From: Marinomonas posidonica_A
GTDB taxonomy: Bacteria > Pseudomonadota > Gammaproteobacteria > Pseudomonadales > Marinomonadaceae
Reading direction: 5' to 3'
Assembly (NCBI RefSeq): GCF_043643765.1
Contig: NZ_JBHZSP010000013.1
Coordinates: 1 to 64,000, forward strand
Length of the DNA: 64,000 nucleotides
Shown: positions 1 to 8,550 of the stretch, piece by piece
Layout of the letters: every line of letters begins with the position of its first letter
How positions within the stretch are numbered: the first letter of the stretch is position 1
Position numbers and translations under genes: made by a program
Notes under the pieces: model-generated
What the model was told of the DNA's origin: nothing
Seen by the model: only the letters and a program-made list of their open reading frames with translations
The model's database searches: none

Positions 1-16
1 CATGAATCGTATCCAT
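1..16 (-). CDS. Start of a gene cut by the window edge
   Basis: A minus-strand ATG at 16-14 is preceded by AAAAGGAGAACATC, a strong Shine-Dalgarno sequence at normal spacing. Only the first five codons (M D T I H) lie in the window, so the product cannot be named. The start call rests on the ribosome binding site alone. Confidence 0.4.
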
Positions 17-101
17 GATGTTCTCCTTTTAAACTGACCTACTCAGTATAGAAGGGGGTGTCCATTTCATTATTTTGATTGTTTGACGATTTAAATAACC
101 A

Positions 102-115
102 GAGCCAGAAGGCTC
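102..115 (-). terminator. Weak hairpin at the end of the LysE-family gene
   Basis: The inverted repeat GAGCC-AGAA-GGCTC overlaps the stop codon of the LysE-family gene. On the minus strand it is followed by TGGTTATTT, only a poor T tract. It may be a weak terminator. Confidence 0.3.
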
Positions 116-749
116 AAGAACGGGTCGCGGTAGCCAAAAATACACTGGCCATAACAAACACACTTCCCATCCCTCGGTTTAAATTTTTCATACCACTGGG
201 CTTCTTAATCAAACGGCGAATCTGCTTACCACCCAAAGCATAGACATAAGCGGCAATAAATTCAGTCACGCAAAAAGTCACTCCCATCCAGAAAAATTGC
301 ATTGGCACTGGCTGAGTCAAATCCAACATCTGTGGAAAAATCGCAGTAAACAACAAAATGGCTTTCGGGTTACTCACAGCAACCAGAAATTCCTGACGCA
401 TTCTGGCAAAGTGATTGGATTTTGCCCGCACACCATTTTCCGACTCGTGTTCCTGCAAAGCCGTTGCCGCACTACGCCAAGTTTTCACGCCAATGTAGAA
501 AAGGTAAACCACACCGAGCCACTTAATGACACTAAACCAAAATACAGACGATACAATAATGGCCCCCAAGCCCAATGCGGATACCAACATCAAGAGACTG
601 AACGCCAAGTTACGTCCAAATACCGCAATCACTGCAGGCACAGCACCGTACTGCATACCATTGTGCATCGCGGTAAAATTATTAGGGCCAGGCCCAAGCG
701 ACAACAACATAATCAAAGGTGCGATCGTCAACCATAAACTCAAGGTCAC
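114..749 (-). CDS. LysE/RhtB family amino-acid or metabolite exporter
   Basis: This 211-residue inner-membrane protein has the length and hydrophobic pattern of the LysE/RhtB translocators, which export amino acids or their analogues using the proton gradient. Near the N terminus it carries the family hallmark LSLGPGPNN at about residues 16-24, followed by several hydrophobic helices. The substrate cannot be read from sequence. The start is GTG, with AGGAG nine bases upstream. It is divergent from the EamA transporter gene; the 291 bases between them must hold both promoters, but I see no clear operator. A weak hairpin overlaps its stop codon. Confidence 0.85.
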   Translation of the reverse strand: MTLSLWLTIAPLIMLLSLGPGPNNFTAMHNGMQYGAVPAVIAVFGRNLAFSLLMLVSALGLGAIIVSSVFWFSVIKWLGVVYLFYIGVKTWRSAATALQEHESENGVRAKSNHFARMRQEFLVAVSNPKAILLFTAIFPQMLDLTQPVPMQFFWMGVTFCVTEFIAAYVYALGGKQIRRLIKKPSGMKNLNRGMGSVFVMASVFLATATRS

Positions 750-1040
750 TTCAGCTTACTCCTACACTACAATCTGTTCAGAAAACCATCAAAAAGGGGC
801 GCAACTTTACCTTGAGTTTCATCTTCTGCCAACTGTTTTATTAGATTCTATAAACGTGTTTTTTTATCCACCTAAGAGCGGCCATCTATTCGTAAGTCAG
901 TCATCATCATTTCTTTCGAATCTAAAGCGAATCCCTTGCCTTACTTTGTCTTTGTTATGTCGCAAAACACAACTTAAACCTACAATTTTTCCCACGTAAT
1001 AAAAGACGATTTATCCACTTTTTAAACAAGAGAAAAAAAG

Positions 1041-1916
1041 ATGACGATTTCCCATTTATTTCTGTGGCTAACGGCGACGATTTGGGGTTTTGCCTTTGTC
1101 GCGCAAAGCGTTGGAATGGAATCCCTCGGCCCATACAGCTTCAATGCGGCTCGCTTTACCTTAGCCGCTTTATCCATGTTGCCATTGGCCTATCTATTTG
1201 AACGTCATCGCAAGGCAGACATGGGCTTAACCATAAAAGCTGGCGCTATTGCCGGATTAATCCTGTTTTCTGGAGCGACGTTACAACAAATAGGCCTGCT
1301 CTATACCACAGCCGCCAACGCAGGTTTTATCACCACCATGTACATGCTCATTGTGCCGATTGTTGGCTTGTTTCTAAAACACACCATTGAACGTCATACT
1401 TGGCTGGGTATTGCTCTCGCTGTCATCGGGTTATACACCCTTACTGTGGGGCCGAACTTAAGCATTCAAAAAGGCGACGCGATTGAGTTAGCGGGGGCTT
1501 TCTTCTGGGCGGCACATGTTTTGGTGGTTGGTTACTACTCGCGTAAAGTGCCTATCATTAGTTTCTCAATCGTACAGCTAGTCATTGTGGCGGTCTTTTC
1601 TTGGATCCTTGCCCTGTTAACAGAACAGCCCACTTGGCAAAACATTCAACAAAGCTGGCTGCCATTGGTTTACGCAGGTATTGCCTCTTCTGCCATCGCG
1701 TATTCTTTGCAAACCCTAGGGCAAAAAAATGTTGCACCAAGTTCGGCGGCATTGATCCTATCAACAGAAGCCGTTTTCGCCGCTATTGGTGGGTGGTTGT
1801 TAATGGATGAGTACTTATCAACACGTGAATTCATGGGTTGCACGCTGATCTTTGTCGGCATGATCATCAGCCAGTGGCCACGCCAAAATAAAATGCCGGC
1901 CAGTGTCGCTCAATAA
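1041..1916 (+). CDS. DMT superfamily transporter, EamA type
   Basis: This 291-residue protein has ten predicted membrane segments arranged as two EamA repeats, the usual architecture and length of drug/metabolite transporters. The N-terminal segment WLTATIWGFAFVAQ and the second-repeat segment SSAIAYSLQTLGQK are typical of the family. Members export metabolites such as amino acids; no substrate can be assigned here. An AAGAG sequence lies eight bases before the ATG. The 3' end overlaps the convergent Lrp/AsnC gene by seven bases, and regulators beside such exporters often control them, so a functional link is possible but inferred. Confidence 0.85.
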   Translation: MTISHLFLWLTATIWGFAFVAQSVGMESLGPYSFNAARFTLAALSMLPLAYLFERHRKADMGLTIKAGAIAGLILFSGATLQQIGLLYTTAANAGFITTMYMLIVPIVGLFLKHTIERHTWLGIALAVIGLYTLTVGPNLSIQKGDAIELAGAFFWAAHVLVVGYYSRKVPIISFSIVQLVIVAVFSWILALLTEQPTWQNIQQSWLPLVYAGIASSAIAYSLQTLGQKNVAPSSAALILSTEAVFAAIGGWLLMDEYLSTREFMGCTLIFVGMIISQWPRQNKMPASVAQ

Positions 1917-2365
1917 GTCTCTGGCGTTTTCTCACTGTCCGCCGGTATTTCACGAGATACCGGCGTCGACAATATCATCATGGTATTGGTGTCACTTAGA
2001 TCGATAAGACGTTCCAGCAATTGATCGAGCTTAGACATAGAATGCACTGCCACTCGTAACACAAAAGCATAAGGCCCAGTGACATTGTAACAATCCACCA
2101 CCTCGTCCAGACTCATCACCAAAGCTTTAAATTCCCGCTCTTTAGTACGATACACCTGACACTCCACCAGCGCAGTGATAGGAATACCAATTTTTTCCAA
2201 ATTGACCTTAACGTGATAACCAGTAATCACGCCTGCTTCCTCTAATTTTCGGATACGCTCTGCTACCGCAGGGGCAGACAGATGCACTAATTTGCCCAAC
2301 TCAGCGTAGGTCAATCGCGCATTTTCGCCTAAAGCTTTGAGTAACTTCCAATTCGTTTTATCCAC
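1910..2365 (-). CDS. Lrp/AsnC family transcriptional regulator
   Basis: This 151-residue protein has an N-terminal winged helix-turn-helix (DKTNWKLLKALGENARLTYA, then LSAPAVAERIRKLEEAGVITGY at residues 30-50) and a C-terminal RAM ligand-binding domain with CYNVTGPYAFVLRV. This is the standard length and layout of feast/famine regulators that bind amino acids. The start is GTG, with AGGA about eight bases upstream. It lies downstream of ilvIH, separated by a hairpin, and converges on an EamA transporter. In E. coli Lrp activates ilvIH. Whether this paralogue controls ilvIH or the transporter is inference; it is shorter and more divergent than a true Lrp. Confidence 0.9.
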   Translation of the reverse strand: MDKTNWKLLKALGENARLTYAELGKLVHLSAPAVAERIRKLEEAGVITGYHVKVNLEKIGIPITALVECQVYRTKEREFKALVMSLDEVVDCYNVTGPYAFVLRVAVHSMSKLDQLLERLIDLSDTNTMMILSTPVSREIPADSEKTPETY

Positions 2366-2396
2366 ATTGCGTTCCTATCAAAGGGCTTCGAAATAG

Positions 2397-2422
2397 AAAG
2401 GCCGCGATAAATCGCGGCCTTT
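2397..2422 (-). terminator. Hairpin after ilvH
   Basis: A perfect 12-base-pair inverted repeat (AAAGGCCGCGAT ... ATCGCGGCCTTT) lies between the ilvH stop and the Lrp/AsnC start. Reading away from ilvH it is followed by CTATTTC, so the T tract is interrupted. It probably ends the ilvIH transcript. Confidence 0.65.
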
Positions 2423-2456
2423 GAAGGTGACAAAAGGTTGTACTGTTAGTCCACGA

Positions 2457-2948
2457 TCAAAGAGACAAGGTCTTCTCACCACGAGCAATACCAGAAACAC
2501 CTGTTCGTACTACCTCAAGCAGGTGTGCTCCACCTAATGCTTGTAGAAAACCATCCAATTTGTCGGACTCACCAACAATTTGAACGGTATAGATCGACGG
2601 CGTCATGTCCACAATGTTACCACGGAAGATATCGACCGTACGCTTCACTTCTGCTCGCTGAGCCCCCGTGGCGCGTACTTTCACCAGCATCATTTCACGT
2701 TCAATGTGCTGCCCTTCGGTCAAATCCACCAGCTTAACCACATCAATCAACTTGTTCAGCTGCTTGGTGATTTGCTCAACCACTTGATCCGAACCAAAGG
2801 TTGTCAAGGTTAGACGAGACAAGGTTGGATCGTCCGTTGCGGCAACGTTCAAAGACTCGATATTAAAGTTTCGCTGAGAAAACAAACCCACTACGCGCGA
2901 CAAAGCACCAGGCTCATTTTCCATTAGTACAGAAATAATATGTCGCAT
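2457..2948 (-). CDS. ilvH: Acetolactate synthase small (regulatory) subunit
   Basis: This is the regulatory subunit of acetohydroxyacid synthase, the first shared enzyme of valine, leucine and isoleucine synthesis; it binds valine for feedback inhibition. The 163-residue length matches E. coli IlvH. The N-terminal ACT domain begins RHIISVLMENEPGALSRVVG and continues FNIESLNVAATDDPTLSRLT; the C-terminal domain ends near HLLEVVRTGVSGIARG. It lies two bases downstream of the catalytic subunit gene, so the two are cotranscribed and probably translationally coupled. A hairpin follows it. Identification is firm. Confidence 0.97.
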   Translation of the reverse strand: MRHIISVLMENEPGALSRVVGLFSQRNFNIESLNVAATDDPTLSRLTLTTFGSDQVVEQITKQLNKLIDVVKLVDLTEGQHIEREMMLVKVRATGAQRAEVKRTVDIFRGNIVDMTPSIYTVQIVGESDKLDGFLQALGGAHLLEVVRTGVSGIARGEKTLSL

Positions 2949-2950
2949 AA

Positions 2951-4663
2951 TTAGGTTCGCTCCGTCTTACTCAAGAACATATCGCGCATAGAGCCGCGTG
3001 GCACTTGCATTGGATAAACGTGCTCTTCTGGATCCACATAGCAATTGATGAAGACCAATTGATCTTGCATTGCAAACGCTTCTTCCATCTTGGCATCGAG
3101 TTCATCTTTGGTTCGGATCTCAACATACTTGTGACGATAAGCATCCATCAGTACTTTGAAATCCGGCAATGAATCCATGTAGGAGTTCGAATAACGACCT
3201 TCATAGTTCATATCTTGCCATTGGCGAACCATGCCAAGATAACCATTGTTAAGACATAAAATCTTCACTGGCAAGCCGTACTGCAAACAAGTAGACAGCT
3301 CTTGAATATTCATCTGAATACTGCCTTCACCCGTTACACAAACCACGGTTTCTTTCGGGAAGTTCATTTTGACGCCCATCGCCGCCGGTAAACCGAAGCC
3401 CATCGTGCCTAAGCCGCCTGAGTTTACCCAACGATTTGGTTTGTCAAACTTGTAATACTGAGCTGCAAACATCTGGTGTTGGCCCACATCCGAAGCCACA
3501 AATGCGTCTCCTTTTGTGGCACGCCAGCAAGCTTCAATGGCCGCTTGTGGTTTAATTTTCTCACCACTGGTGTCGTATCGACCACCGTGTACTGCACGCC
3601 ATTCATCAATCTGCTTCCACCAAGTTTCCAAGGCTTCGGTATTACTCTGCTCGCCAGCCACTAATGACTGCATTTCTTCTAATACCTGAGTAACAGGTCC
3701 GACAATTGGCACATCCGCACGAATGGTCTTAGAAATTGCCGCAGGATCAATATCAATGTGAATGATTTTTGCACCAGGACAGAATTGGTCTGGATCATTA
3801 GTAACACGATCATCAAAACGCGCGCCCACCGCCAAGATCACATCACTGTGATGCATGGTCATGTTGGCTTCGTAACTGCCGTGCATGCCTAACATACCGA
3901 CAAATTGACGATCCGTTCCTGGATAAGCACCCAAGCCCATCAAGGTGTTGGTCACAGGTACATTTAATGATTTGGCTAGATTGACCAATAAATCCGACGC
4001 ACCACCCATGATGACACCACCACCAGCGTAAATAACCGGACGCTTAGCTGCTAACAACAGCTCAACCGCTTTTTTAATCTGACCACTGTGGCCTTTCGTC
4101 GGTGGCGTATAAGAACGCAATGAAACCGATTCAGGGTATTTGTATTCGAATTTCTCACCCGGCATGGTCATGTCTTTCGGCACGTCGATAACGACAGGAC
4201 CGGGACGACCACTGGACGCAATGTAATACGCCTTTTTCATGATGGTGGGGATTTCAGAAGGATGCTTTACCGTAAAACTGTGTTTTACGATAGGACGCGA
4301 AACACCGACCATGTCGGTTTCTTGGAAGGCATCTTCACCGATCAGGTAACTCATTACCTGACCACAGATAACCACCATTGGGATAGAGTCCATGTAAGCG
4401 GTTGCAATACCAGTGACCGTATTGGTTGCACCAGGTCCAGAGGTCACCAGCACAGTGCCAGCTTTACCTGTCGCGCGCGCATAACCATCTGCCATGTGGG
4501 TAGCCGCTTGTTCATGCCTAACCAGAACGTGCTTAACATCAGATTGACGATGCAAAGCATCGTAAATGTGAAGTGCGGCACCACCTGGATAACCATAGAT
4601 ATATTCAACTCCCTCATCTTTGAGGAAGCGGGCGATCATTTCACCACCGGATAATAACTCCAC
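2951..4663 (-). CDS. ilvI: Acetolactate synthase large (catalytic) subunit
   Basis: This ThDP- and FAD-dependent enzyme condenses pyruvate to acetolactate, or pyruvate with 2-oxobutyrate. The 570 residues include the N-terminal ThDP-binding part with the catalytic glutamate (VLVRHEQAATHMADGYARAT, about residues 47-66), a central FAD-binding domain and the C-terminal ThDP motif GEGSIQMNIQEL...NNGYLGMVRQW. Length and motifs fit the IlvI/IlvB family; the adjacent ilvH-type small subunit favours ilvI. The start is GTG, with AGAGGG seven bases upstream. It is the first gene of ilvIH. The 427-base region upstream has no obvious attenuator on this strand. Confidence 0.96.
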   Translation of the reverse strand: MELLSGGEMIARFLKDEGVEYIYGYPGGAALHIYDALHRQSDVKHVLVRHEQAATHMADGYARATGKAGTVLVTSGPGATNTVTGIATAYMDSIPMVVICGQVMSYLIGEDAFQETDMVGVSRPIVKHSFTVKHPSEIPTIMKKAYYIASSGRPGPVVIDVPKDMTMPGEKFEYKYPESVSLRSYTPPTKGHSGQIKKAVELLLAAKRPVIYAGGGVIMGGASDLLVNLAKSLNVPVTNTLMGLGAYPGTDRQFVGMLGMHGSYEANMTMHHSDVILAVGARFDDRVTNDPDQFCPGAKIIHIDIDPAAISKTIRADVPIVGPVTQVLEEMQSLVAGEQSNTEALETWWKQIDEWRAVHGGRYDTSGEKIKPQAAIEACWRATKGDAFVASDVGQHQMFAAQYYKFDKPNRWVNSGGLGTMGFGLPAAMGVKMNFPKETVVCVTGEGSIQMNIQELSTCLQYGLPVKILCLNNGYLGMVRQWQDMNYEGRYSNSYMDSLPDFKVLMDAYRHKYVEIRTKDELDAKMEEAFAMQDQLVFINCYVDPEEHVYPMQVPRGSMRDMFLSKTERT

Positions 4664-5090
4664 CTTGTTACCCTCTATAGTATTTATCTGCTGTTAAAAT
4701 TATTAGTGCGGCTATTGTAACCGCATACGACAAGCAGATTAAAGTTGATAGAACGAAGTTTGCTGAACTAACTGAGGTAACTTTAAAAAAAGAACACTCA
4801 AACGCAATAAATCGCAGTTGTTACACTGCCCGCGTCTTTTCGCGAGGAGAAGCATAAAATAACGATATTGCGTCATGTTATGCTTGTGCTTATCAGACTG
4901 ACTCTGATTGAAATGAGCTAGTGGCTCAAAGATATGACCTTATCGACTGGATGGTGTCGATTTATAAGAGGTTAATTCTCGCTTTGAGGCGATATATTGT
5001 CAACAGCAATACACGAAAACAAACAGAAAAACTTGCTCTAATATGCGCTTCATGGTGTCATACGCAGATTATTTGATTAGGAGTTTTACC
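4664..5090. other. 427-base divergent intergenic region
   Basis: This region separates ilvI (minus) from a small unknown gene (plus). It is AT-rich and must hold both promoters. I find no strong sigma70 pair, tRNA or terminator. On the plus strand a 14-codon ORF at 4880-4921 is rich in Leu, Val and Ile but has no ribosome binding site and faces away from ilvI. Confidence 0.5.
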
Positions 5091-5351
5091 ATGGCTAACG
5101 AACTAAACCAACAACGCATCATCGACGAGTTCTTACGCTGTTTCCGTAAATTATTAATGGACCCAAAACTGGCTTCTGAATTAGTTCGCATTGCCAAAGA
5201 AAACATCAATGAGCCAAATGCTTATCAACGCATTGCAGAAGAAGTGTCTAGCCAGACCACCTTGAAAATCCCAGAAGAACATACCGAAGCGGATCGTATG
5301 TTTATCAAACTGTTAATGGACGTCGTGAAAGGCGATGCCTTGCTTTACTAA
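5091..5351 (+). CDS. Small conserved-looking protein of unknown function
   Basis: I do not recognise this 86-residue protein. The chosen ATG at 5091 has AGGAG seven bases upstream, a good site; an in-frame ATG at 5043 has none. The product is soluble, mostly predicted helical and rather acidic. It contains RIIDEFLRCFRKLLMDPK near the N terminus and ADRMFIKLLMDVVKGDALLY at the C terminus, and has no signal peptide, cysteine motif or membrane segment. It has a codon pattern like its neighbours and lies upstream of queG in the same direction, with a hairpin between them. It looks like a real gene, but no function can be given. Confidence 0.75.
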   Translation: MANELNQQRIIDEFLRCFRKLLMDPKLASELVRIAKENINEPNAYQRIAEEVSSQTTLKIPEEHTEADRMFIKLLMDVVKGDALLY

Positions 5352-5364
5352 TCAAATTGACTTT

Positions 5365-5387
5365 CGCTAGGCAGCCTTTGCCTAGCG
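5365..5387 (+). repeat. Hairpin between the 86-residue protein gene and queG
   Basis: A perfect 8-base-pair inverted repeat (CGCTAGGC - 7-base loop - GCCTAGCG) lies 22 bases before the queG start. No T tract follows, so it is not a normal intrinsic terminator. It may be a processing or stability element. Confidence 0.45.
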
Positions 5388-5408
5388 TCAAGATAAACCG
5401 GATTTTCC

Positions 5409-6482
5409 TTGCTGCCTTCTTCACTTTCCACACCAGACGACCTTGCAAAACTGGTCACTGATATAAAAACATGGGCAACCGAATTTGGTTTTGCCGATGC
5501 ACGCATTGTGGATCCCGACCTGGGTCAACACAAAGACCAATTCAACAACTGGTTAGACAAAGGCTATCATGCCGGCATGGATTATCTTGCCAACCATGGC
5601 GACATGCGCTTCTACCCTGAACAACTCCACCCAGGCACACGCCGAGTTATTTCCTTACGCATGCACTATCTGCCGCAATCAGTGGAAACGGTAGAACGCT
5701 TGCAAACCAAAGAAAAAGCTTACATTGCTCGTTACGCATTAGGCCGTGATTACCACAAACTAATCCGTAAACGTCTCACGCAACTGGCTAAGAAAATACA
5801 AGAACAGGTTGGTGATCATGGCTATCGCGCTTTTGTCGACAGTGCGCCCGTATTAGAAAGGCAAATTGCCGAACAAGCTGGCATGGGCTGGATAGGTAAA
5901 AATACTTTATTGTTAACCCCAAAAGCAGGCAGCTGGTTTTTACTGGGTGAAATTTTTACTAATTTACCATTGCCTGTGGATAAACCAACAAAAACGCGTC
6001 ATTGCGGCAGTTGTGACGCTTGTTTAACTCAATGCCCAACTGACGCCTTTGTTGAGCCTTGGGTACTGGATGCGGGCAAATGCATTTCCTATCTCACCAT
6101 TGAGCATAAAGGCCCTATTCCTGAAGCGTTAAGAAGCAAAATGGGCAATCGCATTTTTGGCTGTGACGATTGCCAATTGGTTTGCCCTTGGACCAAATTT
6201 GCCAAGCACACAGAAGAAGACGATTTTCAGCCCAGACACAACCTAGATAGCGCCGATTTGATCGACCTATTTCTATGGGATGAAGAAACCTTTTTAAAAA
6301 ATACCGAAGGCTCCCCTATTCGTCGTACCGGCTATGAAAATTGGCAACGCAACATCGCCGTTGCCCTAGGGAACGCCCCCACCACAGAAAAAACTATAAA
6401 GGCGTTACAACAGGCGCTTGAACACAGCACACCTTTAGTCCAAGAACATATTCAATGGGCGCTGACACAGCATCATAGTTAA
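5409..6482 (+). CDS. queG: Epoxyqueuosine reductase
   Basis: QueG is a cobalamin- and iron-sulfur-dependent enzyme that reduces epoxyqueuosine to queuosine in tRNA. The 357-residue protein has an N-terminal catalytic domain with RYALGRDYHKLIRKRL and GMGWIGKNTLLL. A two-cluster ferredoxin segment follows: HCGSCDACLTQCPTDAF, then CISYLTIEHKGPIP and FGCDDCQLVCPW. It ends in HEAT-like helices. An in-frame stop at 5394 leaves TTG at 5409 as the only start giving a full-length domain; the ribosome binding site is poor (GGA six bases upstream). It converges with tesB. Identification is firm, the start less so. Confidence 0.94.
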   Translation: MLPSSLSTPDDLAKLVTDIKTWATEFGFADARIVDPDLGQHKDQFNNWLDKGYHAGMDYLANHGDMRFYPEQLHPGTRRVISLRMHYLPQSVETVERLQTKEKAYIARYALGRDYHKLIRKRLTQLAKKIQEQVGDHGYRAFVDSAPVLERQIAEQAGMGWIGKNTLLLTPKAGSWFLLGEIFTNLPLPVDKPTKTRHCGSCDACLTQCPTDAFVEPWVLDAGKCISYLTIEHKGPIPEALRSKMGNRIFGCDDCQLVCPWTKFAKHTEEDDFQPRHNLDSADLIDLFLWDEETFLKNTEGSPIRRTGYENWQRNIAVALGNAPTTEKTIKALQQALEHSTPLVQEHIQWALTQHHS

Positions 6483-6500
6483 TCTGTTTCTTGCCTTAGG

Positions 6501-7364
6501 CTATTTGTCTTTCGAATAGCGAATCAAGCCTTCTTGAGCCGTCGATGCAACCAACTCTCCTTTTTGGTTAAAAATTTGTCCCCGTGCAAACCCTCTCGCT
6601 GAAGAAGCAGACGGCGAATCTGCAACGTACAATAACCACTCATCTAAGCGGAATGGACGGTGGAACCAAATCGCGTGATCCAAACTGGCTATGTTCAAAT
6701 ACGGGTTGCCAATGGATAAACCATGGGGCATCAAGGCGGTTTCGATAAAACCATAGTCCGTGGTGTACGCCAACATGGATTGATGAATCAATTCATCATC
6801 TGGTAACGGAGCAACACTGCGAATCCACATATGGCGCTTAGCAATACCTGGACGAGGACGGAACGGATTTTGGTTCTCCACAATACGATATTCAATGGGA
6901 CGATCTGCAGTGAAAATTTCACGCACTTTTTCTGGGATTTCTTCTGCATGCGCTCGGAATAAAGACAGTTCCGACTTAAAGGATTCCGGCCCAGGTACAT
7001 TGGGCATGGCGTCCTGATGATCTAACCCCAACTCTTGCAAATGGAAAGACACCGTCATCACCAAAATACTCTTACCAAACTGAGACGCTACCACACGACG
7101 TAGACTGAAACTGCCGCCATCGCGGACTATTTCCACATCATAATGAATCGGTTCGGCGGAATCACCTGGGCGTAAAAAGTAGCAATGCAATGAGTGGGGG
7201 AAACGCCCTTCTACCGTTTGCGTGGCCGCACTTAGACCTTGGCCAATAACATGGCCTCCAAACAGTTTTGGAAAACCTATGTCCTGACTACGACCGATAA
7301 ACTGGGTGTCAGATACTCGTTCTAGTTTCAATAATTCAATGAGATTATTTACAACAGGGTTCAA
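6501..7364 (-). CDS. tesB: Acyl-CoA thioesterase II
   Basis: TesB hydrolyses acyl-CoA thioesters of medium and long chains in the cytoplasm. The protein aligns along its length with E. coli TesB, as a double hotdog fold: LFGGHVIGQGLSAA and HSLHCYFLRPGDSAEPIHYD in the first half, DHAIWFHRPFRLDEWLLY and SPSASSARGFARGQIF in the second. The catalytic Asp is expected in the DHAIWFHRP motif. I start it at TTG 7364, seven bases after GAGGAG, giving 287 residues (E. coli 286); an upstream TTG at 7385 has no binding site. It is divergent from moaA. A palindrome lies just upstream. Confidence 0.93.
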   Translation of the reverse strand: MNPVVNNLIELLKLERVSDTQFIGRSQDIGFPKLFGGHVIGQGLSAATQTVEGRFPHSLHCYFLRPGDSAEPIHYDVEIVRDGGSFSLRRVVASQFGKSILVMTVSFHLQELGLDHQDAMPNVPGPESFKSELSLFRAHAEEIPEKVREIFTADRPIEYRIVENQNPFRPRPGIAKRHMWIRSVAPLPDDELIHQSMLAYTTDYGFIETALMPHGLSIGNPYLNIASLDHAIWFHRPFRLDEWLLYVADSPSASSARGFARGQIFNQKGELVASTAQEGLIRYSKDK

Positions 7365-7384
7365 GATGCCACTCCTCGACAACA

Positions 7385-7403
7385 ATAATATGCATCATAT
7401 TAT
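7385..7403. promoter_or_regulatory. AT-rich palindrome upstream of tesB
   Basis: ATAATATG-CAT-CATATTAT is a perfect 8-3-8 inverted repeat about 20 bases upstream of the tesB start, in the tesB/moaA divergent region. Its symmetry and position fit a dimeric repressor site, but I cannot name the regulator. Confidence 0.4.
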
Positions 7404-7543
7404 GACGTTTTTTCACACGTCCCACGATCCGCAAATTCAGATAAAATATGAATTCCTCGAATTAATCTCGCGAAAACCGCCTTGCTACTTTACTAACACA
7501 GGTCTTTTTTGCTTTTATGACAGTCTGCAAGTGGAGAAATGTC

Positions 7544-8539
7544 TTGGCTACGTCTGAACTGATCGATCCTTTTGGTCGCAAAATTGATTATTTACGCATC
7601 TCGGTGACCGATCGATGTGATTTTCGTTGCACCTATTGTATGGACGAAGACGTTTCTTTTTTAGCCCGCGAACAGATTCTCTCTTTGGAAGAGATTGTCT
7701 TTGTGGCGCAAACCTTTATAGCCATGGGCACCAAACGTATTCGCATTACAGGTGGTGAACCGTTAGTTCGTAAAAACATTCTTTGGGCGATTGAGAAAAT
7801 CGCCAATACCCCCGGATTAGAAGAACTCACCATCACCACCAATGGCTCACAATTAGCAAAAATGGCCCCTGCCTTATTGAACGCAGGCGTCTCACGCATC
7901 AACATCAGCTTAGACACCTTGAAAGCCGAGCGTTTTTACCAGCTAACGCGACGAGATAAGTTCCAACAGGTCATTGACGGCATCGAACGCGCAGCCCAAC
8001 TGCCTTTCAAACGCTTAAAACTCAATAGCGTCATTTTAAAAGGTCGTAATGATGATGAAGTGCCAGCCTTGGCTGACTTTGCTCTAAACCGTGGTTTGGA
8101 CATCAGTTACATAGAAGAAATGCCTTTGGGCGTGATCCACGATCATGATAGAGCCGCCACGTACATGTCCAGCGATGATGTGATCGAAGCGATCTCGGGA
8201 CATTACCAATTAAGCCCCAGTACCATGACCACAGGTGGCCCAACACGATACTATCAAGTCGCAGGGTATGAAAATCGTATCGGTACGATTTCCCCACACA
8301 GTCATAATTTTTGCGACACCTGTAACCGCGTACGCTTAACCGCAGAGGGTCGATTGTTACTCTGCTTAGGTAACGAACACGCTAAGGACTTAAAAAGTCT
8401 CTTACGATCCAATCCAAACAATACCCCGTTACTCGAAGAACGCATTATTGATGCTTTGGCTCTCAAGCCTCAGCAGCACCACTTCAATCTAGATGAAGCG
8501 CCGCAAATACTTCGCTTTATGAGCGCAACTGGCGGCTGA
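7544..8539 (+). CDS. moaA: GTP 3',8-cyclase, molybdopterin biosynthesis
   Basis: MoaA is a radical-SAM enzyme that, followed by MoaC, converts GTP to cyclic pyranopterin monophosphate in molybdenum cofactor synthesis. The radical-SAM cluster motif CDFRCTYC is near the N terminus, the SAM-binding GGEP motif follows, and the second cluster motif FCDTCNRVRLTAEGRLLLC is near the C terminus. The protein ends in the catalytically needed GG. I start at TTG 7544 with GGAG seven bases upstream, giving 331 residues (E. coli 329); the ATG at 7517 has no binding site. It heads moaA-moaB-moeA. moaC is not in the window. Confidence 0.96.
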   Translation: MATSELIDPFGRKIDYLRISVTDRCDFRCTYCMDEDVSFLAREQILSLEEIVFVAQTFIAMGTKRIRITGGEPLVRKNILWAIEKIANTPGLEELTITTNGSQLAKMAPALLNAGVSRINISLDTLKAERFYQLTRRDKFQQVIDGIERAAQLPFKRLKLNSVILKGRNDDEVPALADFALNRGLDISYIEEMPLGVIHDHDRAATYMSSDDVIEAISGHYQLSPSTMTTGGPTRYYQVAGYENRIGTISPHSHNFCDTCNRVRLTAEGRLLLCLGNEHAKDLKSLLRSNPNNTPLLEERIIDALALKPQQHHFNLDEAPQILRFMSATGG

Positions 8540-8550
8540 GAAGGAATACA

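Noticed and set aside
297..999. Plus-strand ORFs opposite the LysE-family gene and in the following gap
   Set aside because: They lie antisense to a clear exporter gene or extend into AT-rich intergenic sequence with no binding site.
4880..4921. A 14-codon ORF rich in Leu, Val and Ile (M L V L I R L T L I E M S), like an ilv leader peptide
   Set aside because: It has no ribosome binding site, faces away from ilvI, and no terminator/antiterminator pair follows. The gene downstream on its strand is not an ilv gene.
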